Source: Nitrospirota bacterium (GTDB lineage: Bacteria; Nitrospirota; Thermodesulfovibrionia; Thermodesulfovibrionales; Dissulfurispiraceae). From it: a stretch of 64,000 nt of DNA. The stretch lies in assembly GCA_009773415.1 (NCBI GenBank), contig WSNO01000006.1, positions 16,480-80,479 of the forward strand, in the 5' to 3' direction. The notes below the pieces were generated by a model. The model was not told the origin of the DNA. It did not search any database and saw nothing but the letters and a program-made list of their open reading frames with translations. Below, piece after piece: positions 9,742-19,937 of the stretch. Every line of letters starts with the position of its first letter. The first letter of the stretch is position 1. Both the position numbers and the translations under genes were made by a program.

Positions 9742-10920
9742 CTATATAATGCTGAGCTGCCTGCCGACCTTTTCAAATGCCGAAAGGACGGCGTCAAGCT
9801 GCTCGTCGGTATGCGTCGCCATATAACTGGTGCGCATGATTGCCTTGCCCGGAGGCACGGCCGGGGAAACCGCGACGTTGGCGAACACGCCGGCTTCCTG
9901 AAGCATTATTGCCATCGTGAAGGCGGTTTCATCGGCGCCGACGATAACCGGAATAATAGGAGTTTCGGTCGGGCCGGTCTCAAAACCGAGGGCCCGGAAG
10001 CCATTGTTCATCTTATGGGTATTCTTCCAGAGCTGCGCAAGGCGCTCCGGCTCGGAATCAATAATGTCGAGCGCGGCGCTGACAGCCGCCACAGACGCAG
10101 GCGGCGGACTCGCGCTGAAGATGAGTGAGCGGGCGAAGTGCTTGATGTAGTGAACGATATCGGCATTGCCGGCGATGAAGCCGCCGATGGAGGCAAGCGA
10201 TTTGCTGTAGGTGCCCATTACCAGGTCTATTTCCTGTTCAAGTCCGAAATGCTCCCCGGTGCCGCGCCCGGTTTTCCCAAGAACACCGATGCCGTGGGCA
10301 TCGTCGACCATAAGACGAGCACCGTATTTCCTGCAGAGTTCGAGCACCTTCGGAAGGTCAATAATGTCTCCTTCCATGCTGAATACTCCGTCGACAACAA
10401 CAAGCGTGCCCCTGCCGTTCTTTTCAGCCAGCAGTCTCTCGAGATCCGCCATGTCTTCATGCCGGAACCGCTTCACTTCGCCATAGGAAAGACGGCAGCC
10501 GTCAAGAATGCTCGCGTGGTCCATCTTGTCGATGATAACGACGTCGTCCTTGCCGACAAGCGCCGAAATGACGCCGAGATTGACCTGAAAACCGGTGGAA
10601 AAAATGAGGGCTGCTTCACGCCGCATGAAACGGGCAAGTTTTTCTTCGAGCTGTACATGAATGTCAAGCGTACCGTTCAGAAAACGCGAGCCGGCGCATC
10701 CGGTGCCGTATCTTTTGATCGCGTCGATAGCCGCTTCCTTTACCTTTGGATGGTTGGTCAGGCCGAGATAGTTGTTGGATCCGATCATGATCATCTTCCG
10801 GCCGTTCATCGTCACGACGGGATCCTGCGCGCTCTCGATCATCCGGAAGAACGGGTATATGCCGGCCTGCTGCAACTCCTTCGCGGCGGTAAACTTATAA
10901 CATTTTTCGAATAAATCCAT
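9742..10920 (-). CDS. spt: Serine palmitoyltransferase-like PLP enzyme (alpha-oxoamine synthase)
   Basis: 392 residues in the alpha-oxoamine synthase family. The PLP lysine is in TYSKSLAS (K240), the cofactor-binding Asp and His are in VDDAHG (D207, H209) and the stacking His is in MDHASILDG (H135). The segments 'GTGCAGSRFLNGTLDIH' and 'SPAVPPGKAIMRTSYMATHT' match bacterial serine palmitoyltransferase better than biotin-pathway BioF or glycine acetyltransferase. It would condense serine with an acyl thioester to give 3-ketosphinganine in the cytoplasm. I start at the ATG after AGGGGAG (10918-10920); a GTG at 10938 is possible. It lies eight bases after the CerR-like gene. Confidence 0.85.
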   Translation of the reverse strand: MDLFEKCYKFTAAKELQQAGIYPFFRMIESAQDPVVTMNGRKMIMIGSNNYLGLTNHPKVKEAAIDAIKRYGTGCAGSRFLNGTLDIHVQLEEKLARFMRREAALIFSTGFQVNLGVISALVGKDDVVIIDKMDHASILDGCRLSYGEVKRFRHEDMADLERLLAEKNGRGTLVVVDGVFSMEGDIIDLPKVLELCRKYGARLMVDDAHGIGVLGKTGRGTGEHFGLEQEIDLVMGTYSKSLASIGGFIAGNADIVHYIKHFARSLIFSASPPPASVAAVSAALDIIDSEPERLAQLWKNTHKMNNGFRALGFETGPTETPIIPVIVGADETAFTMAIMLQEAGVFANVAVSPAVPPGKAIMRTSYMATHTDEQLDAVLSAFEKVGRQLSII

Positions 10921-10928
10921 GTTCTCCC

Positions 10929-11891
10929 CTATATCCACTGGTTTATGCGATACCAGTCGGCCGTCCAGGACGCTCCCTTTTGTATATCAACTTTTGGGGC
11001 GTATCCGAACAGGCTCTGTGACTTGGCACTGTCGCACACCCAGTACTGATGCTGAATGTCCTTCATCCTGTCGCTGCTGATGATGCTCAGATGTCCTGCC
11101 AGCTGCGACAGGTAACCGACCATCGGCATCACAGCACGCGGAATGTTCAGCTTCAGCGGTCGCCGCTGCAGTGCCCCGGAAATGGCATTTATAATATCAT
11201 CAGACGTGTAAATATTGCCATCCGACAGAAAGAATATCTCTCCGGCGGCGTTTTCACTCAGCGCGGACTGGATTATGCCGTTGACGAGATCTTCAACATA
11301 TAAAAAAGAATAGAGAGACTTCCCCCAGAACGGTACCACCCCGCGTTTCACCATCTTAAAAAAAATGAGCACGTCCCTGTCGCGAGGACCGTACACTGCA
11401 GGAGGCCTGATGATGGTAACCGGGATTTTATCACGCGCCTCATACACAATCTTTTCTCCTTCAAGCTTGGTGCGGCCGTATGCAGAGACAGGATGCGTTT
11501 CGCAATCTTCCTTCAGGGGAACGCCGTCGGGGCTCGGCCCCGCCGCCGCAAGGGAGCTGAGGTAAAAAAACCGCTTCAGTTCGGGCGCATGGTCAAGCAC
11601 AGCCTGCAGCACATTCTGCGTTGCAAACGCATTGCCGGTAAAAAACTGCTCCTCATTCTTTGCCTTCGTCAGCCCGGCCAGATGAAAAACGTAATCACAG
11701 CCCTTCACCGCTGCAGGCAGGGAATCCGGTTTTGTGCAGTCGCCGGTAATCATTGCCGCCTTGACCCCATCAAGATAGCCGGGCCGTGCAGCGTTCCGCA
11801 CCAGGCAGGTAACATCAAACCCCTGCCGGATGAGTGTCTCCACAAGATGACTGCCGATAAACCCGGTTCCGCCGGTCACAAAAGCTTTCAT
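10929..11891 (-). CDS. cerR: NAD(P)-dependent epimerase-family reductase, probable ceramide reductase CerR
   Basis: 320 residues of the extended short-chain dehydrogenase type. It has a Rossmann glycine motif GGTGFIG (7-13), an active-site serine near 112-113 and a YxxxK pair (Tyr138, Lys142). The family includes sugar epimerases, 3-beta-hydroxysteroid dehydrogenases and CerR, which reduces oxidised ceramide in Caulobacter sphingolipid synthesis. It is first in a three-gene minus-strand cluster with the palmitoyltransferase-like enzyme and the GNAT acyltransferase, which is why I prefer CerR to a sugar epimerase. The gene is full length. The exact step order (acylation before reduction) is known from Caulobacter and only inferred here. 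Confidence 0.72.
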   Translation of the reverse strand: MKAFVTGGTGFIGSHLVETLIRQGFDVTCLVRNAARPGYLDGVKAAMITGDCTKPDSLPAAVKGCDYVFHLAGLTKAKNEEQFFTGNAFATQNVLQAVLDHAPELKRFFYLSSLAAAGPSPDGVPLKEDCETHPVSAYGRTKLEGEKIVYEARDKIPVTIIRPPAVYGPRDRDVLIFFKMVKRGVVPFWGKSLYSFLYVEDLVNGIIQSALSENAAGEIFFLSDGNIYTSDDIINAISGALQRRPLKLNIPRAVMPMVGYLSQLAGHLSIISSDRMKDIQHQYWVCDSAKSQSLFGYAPKVDIQKGASWTADWYRINQWI

Positions 11892-11975
11892 ATAGCTTAT
11901 GATCTTACGGGAATAAACAACGGGAATGCAAGAAAGGCGGGAGCGGCTTTCTGAACGTATGTTTGCGCTTGCTGC

Positions 11976-13298
11976 TTAACGGTCACTGCTCACTTGTTTG
12001 ACTTTCATCCGGAGTCCGCTGACCGACAGAACAACCACTCTGCTCCCTGCCGGAATAGGGTCCTTTGACGTAGCCATCCAGAGTTCTCCATGCACCAACA
12101 CAGTGCCGTCGTCAGCCGTCACATTGGTCCGGGCGATGCCTTCATTGCCGATAAGTCCTTCGGAGCCTGTCGTAACTTTTGACTTCTGTGCGCGATAGGC
12201 AAGACGGAAGGTCACGAAAAAGAACCCTGCGGAGACGAGCGCCGCAGGCAGAATAACGGACAGTGAAAGCCTTAGCTCGGGAACTTCCGAGTCAAACAGC
12301 ATAAAGGAACCAAGGACAAGGCAACCGAGGCCAGCAAGAGACAGCAACCCATAAGAGGTTATCTTTACCTCAAGCAAAAAAAGTACAATGCCGATGAAGA
12401 TCAGAAGCAGTCCGGCATAGTTCACCGGCAGAGTCTGAAAAGCATAAAACGCAAGCACAAGAGAAATTGCACCGACGACACCTGGCACAATCGAGCCGGG
12501 ATTCGACAATTCAAAAAAGATGCCATAAAAACCTATGAGCATCAGCATGTAGGCAACCGACGGGTCGCTGATGAAGCTCAGAAGACGAAACCGGAAGCCC
12601 ATTTCATCGCGCACCAACTCAGCCTGAGCAGTTTTGAGAATACGATCTCCCGACGCCAGTTTAACGCTTTTCCCGTCAATCCTTGCCAGAAGCTCCGCCA
12701 GGTCTTTTGCCACAAGGTCGATAATGCCCAATTTCAAAGCTTCGGTCTCCGTTGCCGAGGCGCTTTTCCTGACAGCATCCTCTGCCCATTGCGCATTTCT
12801 GCCGCGCTGCTCGGCTATGGAACGGATATATGCGGCTGCGTCATTGGCAGCTTTTTCTGACATAACCTTATCGAGCTTCTCGCCGACCGCAACCGGATGT
12901 GCAGCTCCGATATTTGACCCGGGCGACATGGCCGCCACATGAGCGGCAAGAGTGATGAAGGCTCCGGCAGATGCCGCGCGCGCTCCGCTTGGAGATACAT
13001 AAACAACAACCGGCACACTGCTGGCCTGAATGTCTTTGATGATGGAGCGCATTGCCGTATCAAGTCCGCCCGGCGTGTCAAGCTCGATGACAAGCGCTTC
13101 AGCCCGCATTGCAACTGCTTTCTGAACTGATTTTGCAACGAATTCGGAAACGACAGGAGTAATGACGCTCTGAATCCGCACAACGTAGATTTTTGAACCC
13201 TCCGCATCGACCGAACAGAGTCCGAATGCTCCAAAAAGAATTAAGAGCAGCGGGAAGAGAATGAACAACAGCCTCATGTGCACAATTCGTTTTCTCAT
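11976..13298 (-). CDS. NfeD-family membrane serine protease (long form)
   Basis: About 440 residues. A signal or anchor segment comes first, then a ClpP-class protease domain (about 35-230) with 'VIELDTPGGLDTAMRSI' and 'YVSPSGARAASAGAFI' holding the catalytic Ser region. Four or five transmembrane helices follow (about 250-365), then a C-terminal OB-fold NfeD domain ('GLIGNEGIARTNV ... VHGELWMA'). This is the 1510-N/STOMP long NfeD layout; these proteins cleave stomatin-like partners, but no stomatin gene is adjacent. I use the ATG at 13296-13298, five bases after GGAAG; the ATG at 13310 lacks a ribosome site. It lies 84 bases upstream of cerR on the same strand. Confidence 0.88.
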   Translation of the reverse strand: MRKRIVHMRLLFILFPLLLILFGAFGLCSVDAEGSKIYVVRIQSVITPVVSEFVAKSVQKAVAMRAEALVIELDTPGGLDTAMRSIIKDIQASSVPVVVYVSPSGARAASAGAFITLAAHVAAMSPGSNIGAAHPVAVGEKLDKVMSEKAANDAAAYIRSIAEQRGRNAQWAEDAVRKSASATETEALKLGIIDLVAKDLAELLARIDGKSVKLASGDRILKTAQAELVRDEMGFRFRLLSFISDPSVAYMLMLIGFYGIFFELSNPGSIVPGVVGAISLVLAFYAFQTLPVNYAGLLLIFIGIVLFLLEVKITSYGLLSLAGLGCLVLGSFMLFDSEVPELRLSLSVILPAALVSAGFFFVTFRLAYRAQKSKVTTGSEGLIGNEGIARTNVTADDGTVLVHGELWMATSKDPIPAGSRVVVLSVSGLRMKVKQVSSDR

Positions 13299-13447
13299 AG
13301 TGACTTCCATGTGTATATTCTATCACGCCGGCCGATTCTCTGCATCCCTGCTTGCCCTCAGTTCCGGCATCTGAGGTATACTGATATGCGCCTGACGATG
13401 AAATCTACCGTTGCGCGGTATTTGCAGGATTTCCGGGGGAAATAATT

Positions 13448-14374
13448 ATGACTCGTAACCGCCTTGCTCCAAAGCTGATCATCATCGTGCTGTTTCTTAT
13501 AGCTTTTTTTGTCATTTTATATGACGCGACCTGCTCGGCTGAAGAACCTGCGCTTGCGCTGAAACAGGAAGTGGGTCGGCTGAAGGAGCGTCGAATTTCG
13601 CTGATGCAGAATGAAACGAAAATTAGCAACTCGCTTGAGCGCGCCCGCAAGGCATATGCGCTTATGGGAAGTCAGGCAAATCCGGAGGACAGACAGGTGG
13701 TCCGGGAAGCGGTCACAACAGCTGAAGAGTCGCTTACGGTCGTTCAAAACCTCAGGACCAAAACGGATATGCGCCTGCGTGCGCTTGAATCAGTCATCCG
13801 GGGCCGGGCGTCCGAAAAAGATTTTGGCGTTGCAGTCGTTCAGACCGGAACGGCACAAAGACGGTCCCGCTCCGGAGTTGCTCCTCTTCACTACGCGTCG
13901 CGTGTTTATGAGGAAGACACGCTGACCACAACGAACAAAAGCTTCCTGGAGATGTACACTCCTGACGGCGGCTACCACATGCTGGCTCCGGATACGTCCG
14001 TCGGCATTGCGGAATTTGACCGGGTAACCTCTCTGATGACTGTCGACATCCTGCGCGGGAAAATGCACGCCGAAAAAAAATGCCCGGCAAATGAATCATC
14101 CCCTTGCTGGGCAACGCGATACAGGACACCCAATGGCATCATTTCATTCGCTGAAGCCGAGATCGTCTATGAACTGAACCCTGACGGAACCGAAGTGATT
14201 TCGGTGCTTGAAGGTGCGGTCATGTATCGGGAGAAGCAGTCGAAAAAAGCGACTACGGTAAAAATGGGGGAGCAACTCATCCTCGGTCCACAGGGCGAAT
14301 CTGTGAAATTAAAGAAGCTCCGAAAAGAAGAAATCCAGAGTTGGTGGGACGTTGACCTGCAGTTTGAAATGTAA
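13448..14374 (+). CDS. FecR-domain periplasmic protein
   Basis: 308 residues. A hydrophobic signal or anchor (about 8-26) is followed by a charged coiled-coil-like region (35-110) and then a FecR-type beta-sandwich (about 115-275). The FecR reading rests on 'YEEDTLTTTNKSFLEMYTPDGG', 'SVGIAEFDRV' and 'VISVLEGAVMYRE', the usual pattern for proteins that expose a surface to outer-membrane or polymer partners. It lacks the N-terminal anti-sigma part of classical FecR. It is transcribed away from nfeD and towards the calcium-repeat gene on the other strand. No sigma factor lies beside it, so a signalling role is not supported; envelope or export scaffolding is a guess. Confidence 0.75.
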   Translation: MTRNRLAPKLIIIVLFLIAFFVILYDATCSAEEPALALKQEVGRLKERRISLMQNETKISNSLERARKAYALMGSQANPEDRQVVREAVTTAEESLTVVQNLRTKTDMRLRALESVIRGRASEKDFGVAVVQTGTAQRRSRSGVAPLHYASRVYEEDTLTTTNKSFLEMYTPDGGYHMLAPDTSVGIAEFDRVTSLMTVDILRGKMHAEKKCPANESSPCWATRYRTPNGIISFAEAEIVYELNPDGTEVISVLEGAVMYREKQSKKATTVKMGEQLILGPQGESVKLKKLRKEEIQSWWDVDLQFEM

Positions 14375-14443
14375 CATGAGCTTTAAAAAATACATTTGTT
14401 GTGTTTCCCTGATTCTGCCTCTTCTCCGTTGACTATTATGTCA

Positions 14444-15478
14444 TCAGACAATCATGTCTATCTGCTGAAGCATACCCGCTGAACCGTTTTCGCGCAGATA
14501 AACGCCGGCTTCCCTCATAACTCCCTGTGCTTCATTCCGCTGATTTTTGAATGTAAAATTCGCAGCAATGCGCGTGAGTGCTATGGCTCCGATGCCGGAC
14601 TCCGCGAGACCCTTGAGGATATCATTTCCCTGAGCGTCTTTCGTCCAGACCATGAGGTTCGAAAATACTGCGTCCCGCGAATCTATCCAGCCGTTGCCGT
14701 CGTCGTCAAAGGCAGACAATTCTCCAAAGCCGCTTCCGGTAACGGGACCGAAAAGTTCTCTTCCGTCGTTGATTATTCCGTCATTGTTACGGTCGAGCGC
14801 CAGAAAGCCGCTGCCTCGCCCGGCAAAATGGATCTCCTCTTTCTGCCCGTCGGCATTCAGATCAAACGAAAAGCGGAGGTTCGACAGAACAACCGGGGAC
14901 CCATCAAGATTGACGACAAGCGGGTCGATGCGCTGTGCGTCGCCCATGCGGAGGCTTACCTGCTCCCGGGAGACAAACTCACGACTCGCCGAAAAGCTGA
15001 CTTCAAATTGTATTGTACGGCCGTCTTCCGTCGTCACCATGCCTTGCGCCCGCACGGTTACCTGCTCGCTCTCTGCATGCATTTCATCACGCGTGTAGCT
15101 TAAGCCCCAGCCTTCCCGGCGGTTTGCCTGGCCGTTCGTGTGCGCGTCCTGCGGCAAAGACTCGAACGACTTGATATCCCCCGGCTTTTCACCCACAGAA
15201 GACATATCGACAAGCTTGATCTTTTTGCCGGTCAGTGCTTCAAGCAGGCTCTTCAGCAGCAACATTCTGGGTTCAAGTGTTTCATGCTCAGAAAGCCTCT
15301 CGGATGCCTCATGCGAAACCGTTACCACATCAACAGAAAACGGCATCGGCGCCTGCACTTCGGGACGAACGGAGCGGGCAGGCGCATCAACCCACATGCG
15401 CAACTCCTCCCTGACGCTGACGGTGCTCGAAAATCGGTGTTCCGAGGTAAGATTGAGTGCCGACTGGGATATAATCAT
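14444..15478 (-). CDS. Calcium-binding-repeat protein, function unknown
   Basis: 344 residues with no signal peptide. The C-terminal third carries three acidic calcium-loop motifs: 'DLNADGQKE', 'DRNNDGIINDGRELFG' and 'DDDGNGWIDSRDAVFSNL'. They are followed by the 'LxVWTKDAQGNDxLKGLAESGI' segment common at the end of many bacterial RTX-like or adhesin proteins. The first 200 residues are unassigned and polar. The ATG at 15476-15478 lies 11 bases after AAGGAGG; an upstream in-frame start at 15625 has none. A type I or other leaderless export route is possible but no transporter is adjacent. Confidence 0.75.
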   Translation of the reverse strand: MIISQSALNLTSEHRFSSTVSVREELRMWVDAPARSVRPEVQAPMPFSVDVVTVSHEASERLSEHETLEPRMLLLKSLLEALTGKKIKLVDMSSVGEKPGDIKSFESLPQDAHTNGQANRREGWGLSYTRDEMHAESEQVTVRAQGMVTTEDGRTIQFEVSFSASREFVSREQVSLRMGDAQRIDPLVVNLDGSPVVLSNLRFSFDLNADGQKEEIHFAGRGSGFLALDRNNDGIINDGRELFGPVTGSGFGELSAFDDDGNGWIDSRDAVFSNLMVWTKDAQGNDILKGLAESGIGAIALTRIAANFTFKNQRNEAQGVMREAGVYLRENGSAGMLQQIDMIV

Positions 15479-15731
15479 AAAAAATACAGCCTCCTTGCTG
15501 ACACCATGGTTATCGGCTGACAGCAGAGAAACTTTATCGGGGAAGCCACCATGCACCGATTTGCCGGAGAGATCCTGGTCAGAGGCTAGGCATATGAGCT
15601 TCGGAGGCTTTGTCACCTGCACCATGAAGTATTCGCCGGCCGGTTTTTAAGTTTTTTGCAGGCTGTGCGCAAAGCATTTCCGTGTGTTCAGCGGCACGCC
15701 TTCCATAAAAAAGGTGACTTCGGTAAACTGA

Positions 15732-16868
<1,137 letters not shown>

Positions 16869-16889
16869 ATATAGACTATTAAGGAGACA

Positions 16890-16936
16890 GGAGTCGGAAT
16901 ACAGGAGAAAAGATCGGGAACCTTCCTTTCGACTCC
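16890..16936 (+). repeat. Inverted repeat in the ilvC-psd gap
   Basis: GGAGTCG at 16890-16896 pairs perfectly with CGACTCC at 16930-16936, and GGAATA beside it can pair with TATTCC slightly downstream. The hairpin has a long loop and no poly-T tail. It fills most of the 93-base gap where psd lacks an obvious ribosome site. It could affect psd expression, but nothing more can be shown. Confidence 0.35.
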
Positions 16937-16961
16937 CCTTATTCCGGCTTCTCCCTCAACC

Positions 16962-17594
16962 ATGAAATTTGCTCCCGAAGGGTATCCTTTTTTCGCTGTT
17001 TTTGCCGGCATCACCGCCGGTGCGTACATTTTTGGCAATGTGTGGGCAGCCTTCGTGCCGTTTCTGCTCTTCCTCTTCATGCTCTGGTTCTTTCGCGACC
17101 CCGAGCGCACTGCGCCTGACGGGGATGATGTTTTCACAGCTCCCGCCGACGGCAAGGTTATTGTGGTTCAATCCGTCCGGGAAGATCGCTACCTGAAGGC
17201 GGATGCGCTGATGGTCAGCATTTTCATGTCCCCGCTCAGTGTGCATGTAAACCGCGCTCCCTGCGACGGCACCGTCGAAAAGGTGCAGCACAACCCCGGC
17301 AAGTTTCTGAAAGCCTTTCTGCCAGAAGCCGCGTTCGAAAACGACAACATTGCGATGATCTTTTCTACGCGCATGGGACGCATCGTCGTTACCCAGGTTG
17401 CCGGAGCCGTTGCGCGCCGGTGTGTCTGCCGCGTTACGGCAGGCGCCGTTCTCAGAAAAGGCGAGCGGTACGGCATGATCAAATTCAGCTCCCGCGTTGA
17501 CCTTTATCTGCCGCCGGATACGAAAATTGCGGTACAATTAGGTGATATGGTTACCGCCGGAGAAACCGTGATCGGCAGGAGACCGGACGCATGA
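16962..17594 (+). CDS. psd: Phosphatidylserine decarboxylase proenzyme (short type)
   Basis: 210 residues, the length of the short (archaeal-like) PSD class. Two N-terminal membrane segments (about 9-43) precede the catalytic part with 'FRDPERTAPDG', 'SPLSVHVNRAPCDG' and 'GMIKFSSRVDLYLP'. The enzyme makes phosphatidylethanolamine from phosphatidylserine and matures by cutting itself before a serine that becomes a pyruvoyl group. The expected cut site is Gly-Ser; here residues 176-177 are Ser-Ser, so the conserved glycine is replaced while the pyruvoyl serine is kept. The stop overlaps the pssA start (ATGA). The rest of the gene looks intact. Confidence 0.9.
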   Translation: MKFAPEGYPFFAVFAGITAGAYIFGNVWAAFVPFLLFLFMLWFFRDPERTAPDGDDVFTAPADGKVIVVQSVREDRYLKADALMVSIFMSPLSVHVNRAPCDGTVEKVQHNPGKFLKAFLPEAAFENDNIAMIFSTRMGRIVVTQVAGAVARRCVCRVTAGAVLRKGERYGMIKFSSRVDLYLPPDTKIAVQLGDMVTAGETVIGRRPDA

Positions 17595-18406
17595 AATTCC
17601 GCCATAAAAAGGGGCGCTTCCAGGATACCGCTCGCAAGGGCATTTATGTTTTGCCGAACGCATTGACGCTCTGCGGCATGTTCTGCGGTTTTTTCGCGAT
17701 CATCCAGGCTGTTGACGGCAATTATCTTCTCGCCGCCTGGGCCATTGTCGTTGCCAACATCTTCGACGGCCTTGACGGCTGGATAGCCCGGCTGACAAAC
17801 ACTTCGACGCGCTTTGGGGTCGAACTGGATTCCCTCTCCGACCTTGTCGCCTTTGGAGTGGCCCCTGCGGTAATGATGTACAAGTGGGCGCTCCTTCCGT
17901 TTGAACGTCTCGGATGGGCGGCCGCTTTTCTTTTCGCAGCATGCGGAGCGCTGCGGCTCGCACGCTTTAATGTGCAGACCGTCACATCGTCTTCCAAGTC
18001 GTTCAAGGGACTGCCGATTCCTGCTGCGGCAACGGTAATAGCTTCACTCGTCATTTTTTATTATGAGTTTTGGGAGGGAATTCCGGAAAAGCACTTCTTT
18101 TTCCCTTTGATTATCATCGTCACCTCGCTGCTCATGGTAAGCACCCTCAAATTTCATGGATTGAAAGAGATAGATTTTCGCGAGAAAAAACCGTTCTGGC
18201 TGCTCATCCTTTTTGTGGTCATACTTTTCTTTCTCCTCGTGCATCCGCAGATTGCGATATTCGTATTCGCCATGATTTACGTTTCCGTCGGCATTATCGA
18301 GAATACCTGGCTGCTGCTGAAAAGGCGCGGGGAAAAGCACCCTGCGGAGCAGGCTGTTGCTGCGCTGCCTGACTCAGCGGGCGAGAGCAAGAATGAACCT
18401 CATTAA
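17591..18406 (+). CDS. pssA: CDP-diacylglycerol-serine O-phosphatidyltransferase
   Basis: 271 residues and about eight membrane segments. The CDP-alcohol phosphatidyltransferase signature is complete: 'DGLDGWIAR', then 'FGVELDSLSD', giving DGxxAR...G...D...D. It makes phosphatidylserine, the substrate of the overlapping psd gene, in the inner membrane. The ATGA overlap with psd and a 14-base overlap with leuA mean the three are translated together. The last 30 residues form a soluble, charged tail. The phospholipid pair inside a branched-chain amino acid operon is a known arrangement in Deltaproteobacteria. Confidence 0.95.
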   Translation: MKFRHKKGRFQDTARKGIYVLPNALTLCGMFCGFFAIIQAVDGNYLLAAWAIVVANIFDGLDGWIARLTNTSTRFGVELDSLSDLVAFGVAPAVMMYKWALLPFERLGWAAAFLFAACGALRLARFNVQTVTSSSKSFKGLPIPAAATVIASLVIFYYEFWEGIPEKHFFFPLIIIVTSLLMVSTLKFHGLKEIDFREKKPFWLLILFVVILFFLLVHPQIAIFVFAMIYVSVGIIENTWLLLKRRGEKHPAEQAVAALPDSAGESKNEPH

Positions 18407-19928
18407 GATTTTTGATACCACCCTGCGCGACGGCGAGCAGTCGCCCGGCGGGTCAATGAATGTGGAGGAAAAGCTGCAGGTTGCCCGTCAGCTTGTGCGG
18501 CTGGGCGTCGACATCATTGAAGCCGGATTTCCCATTGCATCTCCCGGCGACTTCGAAGCCGTCAACAGGATAGCAAAAGAAGTGAAAGGCGTTACCATAG
18601 CGGCACTGGCTCGCGCACGCCATGCTGACATTGAGCGCGCCGCAGAAGCGGTGAAGCCCGCCGAATCCGGACGAATTCATACGTTTCTTGCAACATCCGA
18701 CATCCACCTGCAGTACAAACTGCGCTTGAGCCGTGACCAGGCGTATGATGCGGCTATAGATGCCGTAAAGTATGCGCGCAGGTTCACCGATGATGTCGAG
18801 TTCTCCGCCGAAGACGCTACCCGATCCGACCGGGATTTCCTCTGTCGCGTCACGGAGGCGGCAATCAGCGCCGGCGCCTCAACCATCAATATTCCGGACA
18901 CGGTCGGATACGCCATTCCGCAGGAATTCGAAGAGCTGATCACGTATCTATTCAACAAGGTGCCCAATATAGACAAGGCGACCATTTCGGTTCATTGCCA
19001 CAACGACCTCGGTCTTGCTGTCGCTAATTCGCTTGCCGCTGTGCTTCATGGTGCCGGTCAGGTCGAATGCACCGTGAACGGCATTGGAGAGCGGGCCGGC
19101 AATGCTTCCATGGAAGAGATTGTCATGGCGCTCAAAACCCGTCCGAAGTTCTTTAACGCTGATACAAGAATCAACACCCCTGAGATTTACAAGACAAGCC
19201 GGCTTGTCAGAAAAATTACCGGCATCGTTGTTCAGCCAAACAAGGCCATAGTCGGAGCGAATGCGTTCGCGCATGAATCCGGCATTCATCAGGACGGATT
19301 TCTTAAAGAGCGCTCGACGTATGAAATCATGGAGCCTGCATCGGTCGGCGTACCGCAGTCCACTCTGGTGCTTGGCAAGCATTCAGGCCGCCACGCTTTT
19401 AAGTCGCGCCTGGTCGAGCTCGGATTCAACCTGACGGATGAAGAGCTGAATAGTGCATTCGACAAGTTCAAACATCTGTGTGACCAGAAGAAATATGTAT
19501 TTGACGAGGACATCGAAACGCTCGTCGCTGAGCAGGTGGCAAAGATTCCCGAGGTATTCAGCCTGCTTGATCTTTCCGTTGAAAGCGGCATGAACAAAAC
19601 ACCAACCGCTTTGGTCAGGCTGAACGTCGGCGATCAGACTGTTGAACTCACCCAGGTTGGCGACGGCCCGGTGGATGCCGTATACAAGGCGATTTCGGCT
19701 ATCACCGGCACAAAAAGCACCCTCGCGAAGTTTGAAGTGAAAAGCATTACCGGCGGAACCGACGCGCTCGGCGAAGTTATTGTCGCGCTTATGGAAGATG
19801 GCCGCTCAGTCCGCGGCAACGGCTCCGACACCGACATCATTGTGGCCGCTGCAAAGGCCTATATAAACGCGCTGAATAAAATAGCCATTCGCCGGCGGGA
19901 CATGCATCAGAACATTGAAGGATTATAG
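18393..19928 (+). CDS. leuA: 2-isopropylmalate synthase
   Basis: 511 residues. The TIM-barrel catalytic domain starts with 'IFDTTLRDGEQSPGG' and includes the metal-binding 'HCHNDLGLAVANS' and 'NGIGERAGNASMEE'. The C-terminal LeuA dimer domain (about 385-505), which binds the feedback inhibitor leucine, is present. It condenses acetyl-CoA and 2-oxoisovalerate in the first committed step of leucine synthesis. I start at the ATG at 18393, which puts the conserved KIFDTTLRDGEQ at the N-terminus; a start at 18357 would add 12 non-conserved residues. It overlaps pssA by 14 bases. Confidence 0.97.
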   Translation: MNLIKIFDTTLRDGEQSPGGSMNVEEKLQVARQLVRLGVDIIEAGFPIASPGDFEAVNRIAKEVKGVTIAALARARHADIERAAEAVKPAESGRIHTFLATSDIHLQYKLRLSRDQAYDAAIDAVKYARRFTDDVEFSAEDATRSDRDFLCRVTEAAISAGASTINIPDTVGYAIPQEFEELITYLFNKVPNIDKATISVHCHNDLGLAVANSLAAVLHGAGQVECTVNGIGERAGNASMEEIVMALKTRPKFFNADTRINTPEIYKTSRLVRKITGIVVQPNKAIVGANAFAHESGIHQDGFLKERSTYEIMEPASVGVPQSTLVLGKHSGRHAFKSRLVELGFNLTDEELNSAFDKFKHLCDQKKYVFDEDIETLVAEQVAKIPEVFSLLDLSVESGMNKTPTALVRLNVGDQTVELTQVGDGPVDAVYKAISAITGTKSTLAKFEVKSITGGTDALGEVIVALMEDGRSVRGNGSDTDIIVAAAKAYINALNKIAIRRRDMHQNIEGL

Positions 19929-19937
19929 ACCGTCTCT

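Noticed and set aside
15479..15650. Possible c-di-GMP (GEMM) riboswitch before the calcium-repeat gene
   Set aside because: A 'GACAAAGCCTCCG' stretch on the minus strand recalls GEMM, but the GCAAAC part, the tetraloop and the receptor are missing or wrong.
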